64,000 nt of DNA. It comes from Mytilus trossulus (taxonomy: Eukaryota; Mollusca; Bivalvia; Mytilida; Mytilidae). Each line of letters opens with the position of its first letter. The stretch's first letter is position 1. Position numbers and translations under genes: made by a program. Shown here piece by piece: positions 49,280 through 60,535 of this stretch. Below the pieces are notes generated by a model that did no database searches, had not been told where the DNA came from, and saw nothing but the letters and a program-made list of their open reading frames with translations. The DNA lies in contig NC_086382.1 in assembly GCF_036588685.1 (NCBI RefSeq), forward strand, positions 73,691,999 to 73,755,998. Direction: 5' to 3'.

Positions 49280-49832
49280 ATTAAGAATGATTGTATTGGT
49301 TCAATCATTTATAAAATACTTCAGATATGAACTTCTTTGGAAGAATGATAAGAAGTTAGCAATATCCTCTTACTCTACATTCCGCTATATAGATGATGTT
49401 CTTTCACTAAATAATTTAAAGATAAAGGATACTACAGATACAGTTATATTGGCCTCATATATTGACTTACATCTAGAAATTGACAATGAGAGTCTGTTGA
49501 AAATAAAACTTTACGACAAAAGAGATGATTTCAGCTTTCCAATTGTGAACATTCCAGCAGCACTTGCAAACGGGATATATATCTCCCAATTTATACAATA
49601 TTCCCGTGCTTGCATTTCCTATCATGATCAGGATCTGCCTACCCTTCCGGAGCACATGAGATCACCCCTAGTTTTGATGGGGTTCGTGTTGCTTATTCTT
49701 TAGTTTTATATGTTGTGTCATGTGTACTATTGTTTTTCTGTTTTTTTTTTTAATTTAAGCCATGGCGTTTTCAGTTTATTTTAGATTTATGAGTTTGACT
49801 GTCCTTTTGGTATCTTTCTCGTCCCTCTTTTG
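49280..49832 (+). pseudogene. Penelope-like reverse transcriptase fragment with tail, family B copy 6
   Basis: The frame 49287-49703 includes FRYIDDVLSLNNLKIKDTTD and LYDKRDDFSFPIVNIPAALA, joined after CISYHD directly to the family B tail (CAGGATCTGCCTACCCTTCC onward). Compared with 39500-40465, internal pieces are deleted, including the GDYVDGIYSIELE stretch. Dead copy in the intron of TLR unit 3. Confidence 0.65.
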
Positions 49833-50453
49833 TACCATTTTGTTTCTTTTTTCAAATTAAGCAAAACATTCAGGATGATTTATTTACTTCTGACCGAATA
49901 ATTCGACCTCATTGAATCCATATTCATGTGAACTAAAATTTATAACCCCTTAGCTAAAGATTGTTAACTCAATCATTAGTCATGCTAGGTTATTTATAGG
50001 GAAGGATGTCAACATTGAAATGGGAAACAAAGGTAAGTCATTTTATTGACTGAATCGATCCACAAAAGATCATTCTTATACAGGTAATAGCGATGATTAC
50101 GACATATTTGTAATCTATAATAAGAAATTAAACAGACCAACGCCGTCGCGATTAAATAACACACAAAGCGAAGCTACGCATTAGCGAGCCTTTGCCCTAC
50201 AAATTGTTTATTTAAAGGATTTTATAACTTGAATTATCGGATTATGAATCAAATATGAGATTTTGAATCAAATCAATGAGCAAGTATTTGACAGGTAATG
50301 CCGCGTTAACCAATACGAAAAGAGTTGTTACAAATTTTCTTTTTGGTTTATCTGAAGGATTTTGATTTACTGTTATTAGAATAAGTTTTGTAAAGATCTT
50401 TTATTTGACTAGTATTTACATAAAAAAATATATCAATACTTATATTCTTTCAG
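49833..50453. other. End of TLR unit 3 intron
   Basis: The last 100 nt before the acceptor (GGATTTTGATTTACTG, AGATCTTTTATTTGACTAGT) match the same place in unit 2 (42020-42090). No gene seen. Confidence 0.5.
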
Positions 50454-53400
50454 CTAAAGGTAATAGCAATGTAACGAAATGCAGCGTTCAAAACACCATT
50501 GTTGATTGTTGCAATTTAGCTTTCAACACAATACCCAGGCACCTACCAGTAAACGCGACGAATCTGGACTTAAGTAGAAACAGCATCAAAATAGTCAAAG
50601 GCTTTACCTTTCAGTCTTTGCGTTACCTCACCGACCTTAGTTTGGAAAGAAATGGTATACAGTTAATCGAGAAAAATGCTTTCCATGGGTTACATCGTCT
50701 ACAGAGTCTACATCTCAGATCCAATTTTATAAAATTATTTCCCGACGACCTGTTTGACAGACTGAATGGTTTGCAAGAGTTGTTAATTGACGGCAATAAA
50801 CTACAATACTTACAAGATAATGAGATAACAAAAATATTAAACATGTTAAAAATCATGTCATTGAGGAAATTTTCGTTTGACATATATCCAAATTTCAAAT
50901 TTCCCAGTCAATGTGGTACGTTAGGTAAGTTGACAGATTTGCGGATTTACGCTAGGTCCAATTCAAAAAGGCAATGTTCGCTCATGTTAACGGGATGTCA
51001 ATAATGTCTATCTCCATAGTTATTGTGCCGTGTATATCGGAAGATTTTTTCGAACATTTTCCTAAATTAGAACCATTAAAACTTTCGATAGGTAGTGATT
51101 TACCTAAAAATCCAATAGACCAAGTATTCAAATCTTTTGGAGTTTTCCATGGACGAAACATGATAAATATTGAAATAAGGATCGGCAGATTTGATAATGG
51201 GTTTAATTTAAATAACCAGAGAGTGAAGTATTTATGGTCAATTTGTTTGAAACGACTAACTTTGAGTGACTTATATATTAAAGACATATCTATATATGCG
51301 CTGCAAGTATTTTCTCTTCGAAGTACATGTCTTGAGTACCTGGAAATTTCCGAAAATTCTATCATGGACGAAGGAGGTACTTTCATTACACTTATTCAGA
51401 ACTTTAAAAATTTGAAAGTTTTTAAATATATAAGTAATTGGCGTCGTTCGAGAGGTAAACGCTCGCCTCCATTAAGATTATATATATTTATATTCGTATT
51501 GCCAAAAACTCTTCAAGAGCTTTATATAGAAGATAACATTGCGACTAAATTGACCAATGTTGAAATTATAAACGGCCATAATCTTCGTGTGTTCAGCTTG
51601 AGGGACAATGTCATCAGGTCATGTAAAGGTGGCTTTACAGGAACTATACATGTAGAGTATTTTGATATGTCTAGGTGGACATGCAAAAAGCTGTCATTTA
51701 AATTATTATATGGTTTTCCTAATTTGAAAACGTTGAAAGCAATTGGGTCACTTCTAGGCCCTGGATTTGTCAACACTGCTGGAGCTGGGTCTTTCTTGAG
51801 TAAGAATCTGAAATTGCAAGATATTAATCTTTCGTCTAATAAGATAAACAGTATACCAGATGGACTTTTTGTGCGGCGGTTTGAACAGTTATTATCAGTT
51901 AACATGTCGTATAACAACCTAACAATATTTCCTAAATTTCATGCAAGCATCAAAACATTAAAGATAATTGATTTGACATTTAACAGTATAACACATCTCA
52001 ATAACAAAGACATTAAACAAATTGAAAAGCTCGGAGAAGTTGACATATTCCTGAAAGGAAATCCCTTTCAATGTTCCTGTAAGACATTACAGTTTTTAAA
52101 GTTTTTAAGTCAATCCAAACGAGTACCGGATTTCTTAGATCTGACCTGTGTAACTGAAAAGGCTTCCAGAAGGTTTATGTCTGAAGTTATTTCCAACCTT
52201 AAGACATTTGAGATTTCCTGCAAAACGAAATTCTGGTTGCCGTTTGCTGTGTCTATAACTTCCGTTATCGTACTTTCCATAACAATAACTGTCGTATTCT
52301 TTCGATATAAATATGTTGTTGAGTACTTTGTATTGCGATTTAAAATGAAAATGAGAAATTACAAAGAATTGAGGAAGCAGTATGCGTATGATGCTTTTAT
52401 ATCATACAGTCATGCAGATTCAGAATGGGTTAAAGATTTCTATGATATGGTAAATAGTATGGGCCTCGAATTATGTCTGGACGCCAAGGACTTTATTGCT
52501 GGTAACAGTATAGCAGAAAATGTGGTCAATGCAATCGATTCCAGCAGAAAGGTTATATTTATTATAACTCATAATTTTCTAAGGAGTACTTGGGGGTCAT
52601 ATGAAATGGAAATGACCCGTATGCATGCTTTTCAGAAAGGAAGAGAAGACATGGTGATTGTTGTTGTAAAGGATGAGATAAAGATAACAGATATGCCGGA
52701 AATATTAAAGATAATGTGGTCTAAAATTACATGTATCCAATGGCCAAACGATGACAATCTGCCATACAATACGGAGGAAATATTCTATGAAAAGATTAAA
52801 ATGTCTCTGAAAAAGAAGGAAGAAAGTACTTTACTGTATCTAGAAATTCAGTTGTATAGAACATTTTTCGTCATTTCCTAACAATACTAATATTAGAATT
52901 GCGAAACATTTCTTTGGTGAGTAGCAATTCTGTGTATATAGCTGTGATAAAAACAATTATACAAGAGAGACTTTAAAGTGGTCAAACGAAGGCTTAAACT
53001 TGTTTAAAGATGTAGTTGTATTCCAAATACTACTTTGCAATTTATCACACGGTTTATATGTTGTCTTACAGTTTACTTGTATACTCTTTAGCGTCTTTCA
53101 ATGTTGTATTTATATTAATTGTGCTATTAATCGTTTCTGTTTTTTGCACGGTCAATTGTTGCTTCAGTTTCTAGCGTCTACAAAATAACAATGAAATAAA
53201 AATTTTACTTATTACCTTATGCTTTTTATTAGAGCAACACATTCGTTATTAAAAATTGTTCAGTTTAAGATTGCTTGTAGGATTCTACCATGTCATTCAT
53301 TTTTATTTCATTGTTATTTTGTAGACGCTAGAAACTGAAGAACAATGTTCACCATTTTTGGAAATGTTATGTTGTATAAAATTGTTTGTTATTTATTTTA

Positions 53401-53689
53401 TATTGATTTTAACCATTTCATTTGTTTGCACCTGTCTGTAGTCAGAAACTTGATGCTCAGTGGTAGTCGAAAATGCCTGTACCAAATGACAGTTGCTTTG
53501 TATGCATGTGTATGCTTTTGCCTTTGATATTTCCATTTCATAAGGGACTTTCTGATTAGAATTTCAAATGGAGTTCGGTATTTCCTTTTTTAATCTTTTG
53601 TTTGAAATCATGACTTGTGAATTGGTGTCATAAAAATAAAAATTGCAATATTGATGTTTACTTCGCAACTCGGTTTGTAAACTCCCATC

Positions 53690-55080
53690 AAAACGTTTAA
53701 ACCCGCTGCATGGGTTTGCACCTAGTCTTAGTCAGGAACCTGATGTTCAGTGGTTGTTGTTTGTTGGTTGATGTGTTTCTCTTTTTTCGGTTTTTATAAG
53801 AATAAAACCGTTGGTTTTCCTGTATGATTGGTTTAACACTTGCAATTTTTGGAGTCCTTTATGGCTTGCTGTACAATGTGAGCCAAAGCTCCGTGTTGAA
53901 AATCTTACTTTAACCTTTAACGTTTTACTTTCAGAATTGTGACTTGAGTGAGGATGCCTTATTGGAGCTCATAACACATCTTTTAATATCTATATAGTAT
54001 TACGCTCATACCTAGGAGCTTTGACAATACACGTGTAATTATGTATTTTGGCTTTGACATGTTAAGACTTTTTATTGTTCTTGTGAAAAAGGTGGTTTAA
54101 GAAAAGTGCTTCTGACGCTTAAAATTTTCATATATTTAATTTCGTTATTTAAAGTCTTAGAAAATCATTACAGATCGGTGAGAAACAAAAAGAGAGCTTC
54201 ATCTGATTGGCTCCGATTCATGGATTGCTTTAACTGGTAATTGTGTTTGTTTTCATATCGATTTCTATCTATATCTTCATCATTGAAAACGCTTAAAAAT
54301 ACCCATTTAATGTTTTTACACACGATAATTTTTTTTAAATTACATACCTATTTTTCTACTTTTACCACAGATAATATACACATTGAAATAGTCTTATCCA
54401 TTTCTGGTGAGAATTTTCGTTTTATGTTTAGAATTTTTAATAATCGTGATTTCCTACAATATGATCAATGTTCTAAACACCAGTGTATGACTTAAATAAA
54501 ACATATGGGTACCGTTGTTTGAAATAGACTGCTATCCTGCTAATCACGTGTTTGTCGCTCATATATTGTTTAATATAATTGAACCAATGCCAGTGATTTT
54601 TCATAAACGATTTTCGATATTTATAAAAGTTTTAACTGCTGTTTTGGTTAGTCCCAATACTATATACTTCACATAATGTTTCATTCACATTAAAAGTCAT
54701 ATTGTTTTAGTGTTTTCCTTTCAACAAGTCTATAGGTTTTTGGCCATCACAACTATATGACGTCATGCGTTGTTTTAGTATAGGTATCGTTTAACTAGAT
54801 TGTAATCAAATGAAAGAGCAACTGGGTCAATCTATGTTATTTTCCTTTTTTCTAAATCTCAGATGTATATCTCCTTGTATATGGAAAGAAAGCGGTATCT
54901 TGTAACTAAATTATCTTTCATCTTTTGATACTACGATACACGCAACGCAATTAAATATGAAAATTTATAAAAAAAAAAAAAAATGTTCACGCATTCAGAA
55001 TCAAATCCAAGCTGTAGTAAAAACATATATATATACATTTTAAATAAAATAATCAATAATAAATAATGATAACGATATTT
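53690..55080 (+). repeat. Segment duplicated at 29080-31025
   Basis: Begins with a family C copy (53690-53990, GTCAGGAACCTGATGTTCAG, GAGCCAAAGCTCCGTGTTGA). It continues with the same series of blocks as 30480-31025. A stretch of about 600 bp (54240-54840) has no counterpart. Confidence 0.6.
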
Positions 55081-55719
55081 TCTCTCATTACTATGTTTTT
55101 TTTTATTACCTTCTTTGATGCTGATAAAGAACACAATTGATTTGTTTTATAGGGTTTTTTTCATTTTATATTTAACAATTGTTTTTTCTATTTCGCCAAA
55201 ATAATTCATTGATGATCATTTATCTTTCAATTTTTTGATTTGCCTTGTTAATATTTCAATATGTTTTTATTACTAAGATTTTTTATGCAAATACCATCTG
55301 TTTAAAGATTTCTAACACTATCCTTAGGTTAATAAGCATACACACAAAAAGATAGACAAAACTTAAAAATACAGCAATGAAAAACAAACAGTTCCTATGA
55401 AGGTTAGACACAAGAGGAACTGATAACTAAGTTTAAAAACGGGGGAATAATCTCATCAGGTACGGATTATAGATCTCTGCACTTAAACACGTGATGGGGT
55501 ATTAAGCAACACTGATTACAACAAAAGATCTAAAATAAGAATATGTAAACATCCCCTCGCATATCTAGCCATGTCATATCGTAAGAGAGAGGTGTTGTAT
55601 TGATAGAATTACATACTGTTACTTTTTTTTCATTCCTTATGTATAGTTTTAGGTCTGTTTCTAATAGAATACTATATTTTAGGGAAATCATAGTTAGTAT
55701 TTAAACTTTAAGTTTTAGT

Positions 55720-55773
55720 TACAATAACACACCAGGAAGTTGGAGTTCGTATTACAAGCATGTGACTGCATAC
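55720..55773 (+). promoter_or_regulatory. Probable core promoter of TLR unit 4
   Basis: AACACACCAGGAAGTTGGAG, then ATTACAAGCATGTGACTGCA, lies about 90 nt upstream of the ATG at 55822. It matches unit 1 (19387-19431) including the GTGACTGCA end. The flank further upstream (55380-55470) also matches 19060-19160. Confidence 0.4.
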
Positions 55774-55821
55774 ACTGGAATACGTGATTTTGTCACTAAA
55801 AGTAATCTCACAAAAATAATT

Positions 55822-57510
55822 ATGAACATCATAACTGTTGGACTATTTTGGAACTTAATATCCTTAAAAGAAGGTCAGTTTGCAAATTTGTAAAAAGACC
55901 ACTGTTAAAGGCAAGACTTGTGCCTTCCAAAAAAAGGAAAATCACAAGACTATTGAACTCCGAGGAAAATTCCAAACGGATAGTCCATAATCAAATGGCA
56001 AAATCAATTGATAAAACACATCAAATGTATAGACAACAACTGCCAAATTCCTGACTTGGTACAGGCATTTTTAAATGTAGAAAATGGTGGATTGAACCTG
56101 GTTTTATAGCGCTAAACCTCTCACTTGCATGAATGTTGCATCACATGCTGTTACTTCCCAAGTATTACAAAAGTTGAATCTTAAGATTGTATTGGATAAA
56201 AATATGTGCAACATCTAACAAACTCTAAAAATAAAAGAAATGTCACCATCTTTATAGATAGTGAGTCATGCTAGCTATTTTCTGATTTCTCATTACTTCC
56301 CGTATGAACAAGGAGATGTGGTAGGATTGACAATGAGACAACTATCTACAAAACATCAAAGTCACATATAGATTGTATGAAATCAATTAAAATATATAAT
56401 GGAACAAGTTGGCAAGATGACGAGTACAGTGTGTTCCTATGATTCCAAATTTGTTGAAATACACGTCCTGCATACGAACACATCTTGTTTCCAGTAAAGA
56501 AATCATATATATTCGTATACATCTTACAGAGAATGTTCTGTTCAAATCAACAAACAAACGAATCAAACCGTGTAAGGCAAAGTAGAATGACATCCACACC
56601 CAATATTGTATGTTTAACTTAGAAAAGCTCAAAGTAAATCGATGATTAATTATATACTTTAAAGATGATGACAGATACAAATGTCTCAACTTTAAACCCT
56701 CAACTCTAGATTGTTTATGATAAACAGTTATCTTACATGTTTTATTCGTCAAATATAAGGCATGTACGTTAAGATCAATATTTATTTACTCTTGCAGTTC
56801 AAAGTAAAGGAAATAAGACGGAATGTATCGAGGAAAATGCACATGTTAATTGCAGATTTGTGAATTCCTGCAAAACAAAGTTTTGGTTACCGTTTGCCGT
56901 GTCTATAACCTCAATTATCATGTTTGCCATATTATTAACCGTCGTATTCGTTCGATATAGATATGCTGTTGAGTACTTTTTATTGAAATTCAAAATGAAA
57001 ATAAGAAATTATAAAGAATTAAACCATGAATATACTTATGATGCTTTTATATCATATAGTCATGCAGATACGCAATGGATTAAACAGTTCCATGACAATG
57101 TTACCGGTATGGGTTTCGATTTATGTCTAGATACCAAGGACTTTACCTGTGGTCCTGGTATTGCAGAAAATATTATAAATGCAATCGAATCCAGCAGAAA
57201 GGTGATATTTATTATAACTCACAATTTCTTAAAGAGTACTTGGGGATCGTATGAAATGGAAATGACCCGCATGCATGCTTTTCAGAAGGGAAGAGAAGAC
57301 ATGGTAATTGTTGTTGTAAAGGATGAGATAAAGGTATCCGATATGCCGGAAGTATTAAAGTGTATGTGGTTTAAAATTACATGTATTCAATGGCCGAACG
57401 ATGACAACCTGCCTTACAATACGAAAGAAATATTTTATGAAAAGATAAAAATGTCTCTCCAAAGGAGGGAGGATACTACTTTACTGTATTCTAGAAATTC
57501 AGCTGTATAG
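55822..57510 (+). CDS. LRR-less Toll-like receptor: signal peptide, short ectodomain, TM, TIR (TLR unit 4)
   Basis: Exon 1 (55822-55873) encodes MNIITVGLFWNLISLKE with donor G|GTCAGT. Exon 2 (56798-57510) follows a TTACTCTTGCAG acceptor. The joined frame is open for 254 residues. The N-terminal stretch VQSKGNKTEC..C equals that of unit 1. After NCRF it jumps directly to NSCKTKFWLPFAV, the sequence just before the transmembrane segment. The entire LRR ectodomain is therefore absent, leaving about 27 extracellular residues with three cysteines. Transmembrane segment about 46-70; TIR from YDAF (98) to about 240, complete, with BB loop KDFTCGPGI. The C-terminus YSRNSAV is the family type. The deletion keeps the frame and the TIR shows no decay, so a functional protein is plausible: a constitutive, adaptor-sequestering or co-receptor TIR molecule. 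Promoter and intron are homologous to those of unit 1. It could also be a pseudogene that happens to be open. Confidence 0.75.
55925..56140 (+). repeat. Family E copy in the intron of TLR unit 4
   Basis: ATAGTCCATAATCAAATGGC, TCCTGACTTGGTACAGGCAT and GGATTGAACCTGGTTTTATA match, with divergence, the copy at 47720-47925. Reverse pieces are at 27300-27440 and 53490-53640. Unit 1 lacks it at the same place, so it was inserted after the duplication or was lost there. Confidence 0.5.
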
Positions 57511-57747
57511 AGCCTTTGCCATCATTTCAGAAATATAAACTAATGATAAGTCCTACTTTTATAAGTTGGAGTCAAAAGTACGATTTCCTGCAAAGCTTAT
57601 TGACTACATTAGTTTTGGATTAACAGTGATTAAAATATTCCAATGAGACTAAAAAAGGATTTTTGTTGTTGTGATAAATGATAATTTTACCTGACGTAGA
57701 CGTGTGAAAAATTAATTTCGAAATTTTACTTCCAAAAATTACTTGTG

Positions 57748-59062
57748 TAATGCCCGCGTCACACTGTCCCGATTTTTATATACGATGAACACCCGAATGC
57801 GATAATTGTAAGTTCGTACGAAGTTGGTCCCGATCTCGTTAAAATACCAAAAAGTGACCGAAGCAAGTACGATGAATAACGAAGTCTATACGATGGTGCC
57901 GAAATTATATACGATAGCAAAAGACGGACATACGAAGGTTAACCGAAGACGAGTATTTAAGCTTCATATCTCAGCCGAATCCTACAAGATGGATCACGAA
58001 GGTTTCACGATGGACCACGAAGGCTACACGATGGATTAAGATGATGGCGCGATGACCATACGTTATTTCTAGTTACTGAATGTTTTGGTCGATTTCTAAA
58101 AATATAGTTTATGTATCAAATATGCATATTCAATGATATGGGGAAAGCAGTAAATGCGGCAAAATATGACATATCGAAAACAAAATGGTTATGGAGTACA
58201 CTTTCGTGTGACAACAACTCAGACGATACATAAAAAATCAGAATAATGAAGAAAACGTTGGTTTCCCAATATACGTGTACCTGCAGTGTTGGTGTACGAG
58301 GCGCGTTTATGATTTTCATTATATTACTTGATATGAAAAATTGACAAAAAAATGATATTTTAATTGAAAAAGTAAATCCTGAGCCTGTAATAGCTGCTCT
58401 TCTTGTTCCATTTGAATTAATAGAAACAACGCTGTCGCCTTTCTTGTTCTCATAGAATTATATGAAATAAGCTCCATGTTTTGTGAATGACTTTCTTATC
58501 TTTCGTATTAGACCGACAAGTGCATATCGAGCATGGCACTTTAAATGCATTTCAGAGCGAAAATTAACTCAAATTTAACTGGATTTATTGACGTCGTAGT
58601 TCCATCTTGTCGCCTTCGTACTTTTATTCGATGGCAACACGACGGGTTTACGAGGTCTTCACGAAGTCGTGTTGCCATTGTAAGACCTTCGGGTATCTTC
58701 GTGATTCATTCATGTAGACATCATAATGTCAAAACTGCCCGGTGGAAACGATGGAAACACGATTGCAATACGATGTTCAAAGATGCATTCCCGGTGACAT
58801 AACGATGGTGAGGATGGTGATACGAACTCAATACTTATCCTCATCGTCGGACGTACCTTCGAGGATTTTTTAACATGTTAAAAAACTTAGAACCCTTCCC
58901 GAAGTTGTCCCCGAAGGCTAGAAAAAGTGGCAGATGGTTCTACGATGGTTAAAGATGGCACTACGAATAGCCTGATCTGGATACGATCAGTCCCGATTTT
59001 GAAAATTTCCATAATCGTGTTGCCATCGGCGTAAAAATCGGGACAGTGTGACGCGGGCATTA
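57748..59062. mobile_element. 1.3-kb non-autonomous DNA transposon with 31-bp perfect inverted repeats
   Basis: 57748-57778 begins TAATGCCCGCGTCACACTGT and is an exact reverse complement of 59032-59062. The interior repeats short ACGA/TCGT-type words (CACGAAGG, ACGATGG) and has no transposase. The open frames inside (57824-58039, 58545-58802) are by-products of these repeats. Base composition is less AT-rich than its surroundings. A target-site duplication longer than TA is not evident. Confidence 0.8.
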
Positions 59063-59344
59063 TGAAATATAACGTCTCATTTGTGAACTTTCTCTTTTTT
59101 CTTCGCCATAGGCTTTTAAAAATAATCTATGTACTGTGTATTCGGAAAATTTTGTGAAAAAGAAGAAGTCGCAATTTTCACCTTTCATATGTTTACTTTC
59201 ATTGATAAAAAAAAAAAAAAAAATATCGACTCCTCCAGTGTCCAGTTTGAAGATTATTTAGTTACTGTTCACATTCATCCACGTTCTGATTATTCAATAG
59301 TCATGTATGACAAGCATAAACATATAATTGTTTAATTTTATAAA

Positions 59345-59405
59345 CTGTGACTTGGATGAAGAGTTGTCTCATTGGCACTCATACAACATCTTCTTATATC
59401 TATTA
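59345..59405 (-). repeat. Family C end fragment
   Basis: GAAGAGTTGTCTCATTGGCA, then ACTCATACAACATCTTCTTA. Same end as the copy at 9440-9790. Confidence 0.5.
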
Positions 59406-59419
59406 TCTTTGTCATATTA

Positions 59420-59930
59420 TTATGACTGCATTTTTTTGTTCTGCATTCCTGTCACATAGTTTGTAATTTTAGCTAGTTTAACATTACCATATAAGTGAGA
59501 GTTTGGCTAGCCATACAATCAGATGCAACCCCCCCCCCCCCCCCCCATGTTTCCGTAAAATTTTTAAATGTGGCAGATGTAACCTATAGTTTGTTTCTAT
59601 ATATTTTGCGGTTGCTTTTGATTTAGTTCAGTGTTTCTGTTGTCCGTTGTTTCCATCTTTTTTTATGTGTTTCCCTCGGTTTGATTTTTTATGCGGATTT
59701 GTTTTTGCGTTTAATACATAAACAATGTTATTTAATTTCACATGTTATATCATTCAAAAAAACTGATTAAAAAGAACGTATCATTTGGAGATTATACCTA
59801 GCGTAACATCTTAATAATTTGCTCATATTGGTAGTTTAGCAATTTTTCATCTTTAAAAAGCAAAAGATTTGAATATATTTAGTAAATATGTTTGTGTAAA
59901 TTCAGAAATATCAATACTGACCTGATTAAT
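59420..59930 (+). other. Downstream flank shared with TLR unit 2
   Basis: Blocks TTCTGCATTCCTGTCACATA, GTGTTTCCCTCGGTTTGATT, TTTCACATGTTATATCAT and GATTTGAATATATTTAGTAA match 45770-46260 in order. An 18-base C run lies at 59529-59546. Confidence 0.5.
59529..59546. repeat. Poly(C) run
   Basis: Eighteen consecutive C. The corresponding place in the unit 2 flank has only two (CAACCAACTTTG). Length may be unreliable. Confidence 0.85.
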
Positions 59931-60239
59931 CAAGGATGAAAAATCTAGATAATTGTAAGAGAGATAAATTCAAGGTACAATTAGTGTTCCTGGACATACC
60001 TCTCCTACCTGCGTGTATTGGAAATCATTCTGGTTTATCTCTATTTTTGAATCAATTTAATAAACCTTTTGACCGGTAAATTTAACTTATAGTTGGCATA
60101 TATTTTGGAAACTTATTGGTATTTTATTTTGAGATCATAAAGGGTGATTTTTTCTTATCAAATGGAAAAAATATAAAAATGGTACGAATGCTACCTTAGT
60201 GACAATCATAGTTAAAAAGATACTGACAACGCCATATTT

Positions 60240-60365
60240 AAAGTAATAACATCAATAGACAAATGATAGTTAAGAAAACAGAACGTAAAATAATTAAGAC
60301 TGAACAACACGAACCCCACAAAAGACTGGGGTGATCTCAGGTTCTCTGAAAGAGTAGGCAAACCT
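60240..60365 (-). repeat. Family B tail fragment, reversed
   Basis: GAACAACACGAACCCCACAA, GACTGGGGTGATCTCAGGTT and AAGAGTAGGCAAACC are the reverse of the tail seen at 13586-13860. Confidence 0.5.
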
Positions 60366-60487
60366 TCTTAAAGGCGGCACCAGAAGTATTACTTCATTGT
60401 ACTTATGTTAGTACAAACCCAGAAATAAATATATATTGGTAGATCACATCCGGGAATAGGGAACTGGATTGTAGTTTCGACATAAAG

Positions 60488-60535
60488 AATAGTTATCAAA
60501 AGTACCAGAATTATAATTTAGTACGCCAGACGCTA
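60488..60535 (-). repeat. Repeat family A fragment
   Basis: TAGTTATCAAAAGTACCAGA, then TAATTTAGTACGCCAGACGC. It is only the terminal block of the family A unit. Confidence 0.6.

Larger units (their letters stand above)
48828..52881 (+). pseudogene. Toll-like receptor with frameshift (TLR unit 3)
   Basis: Exon 1 (48828-48879) encodes the signal peptide MNILKIILLWILTALKE, with donor G|GTAAAT. Exon 2 starts at 50454 after TATTCTTTCAG. The first frame reads the N-terminal cysteines and four to five LRRs and stops at 51004. The rest of the receptor is open in another frame from about 50974 to 52881. Comparison with unit 2 shows a 10-nt deletion at about 50955-50975 (GCTAGGTCCAATTC against GCTATGTCAGCAAAAGTAAA). 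The second frame has LRRs, the RGKR|S site, LRRCT, transmembrane segment and a complete TIR (BB loop KDFIAGNSI). Near the end a missing T shifts the last codons, replacing the usual YSRNSxV ending with a longer tail to 52881. The few defects suggest recent inactivation, or a sequence error. The intron carries a retroelement fragment. Confidence 0.8.

Noticed and set aside
58545-58802. 85-codon open frame in the 1.3-kb element
   Set aside because: Made of the element's short internal repeats; no transposase motif.
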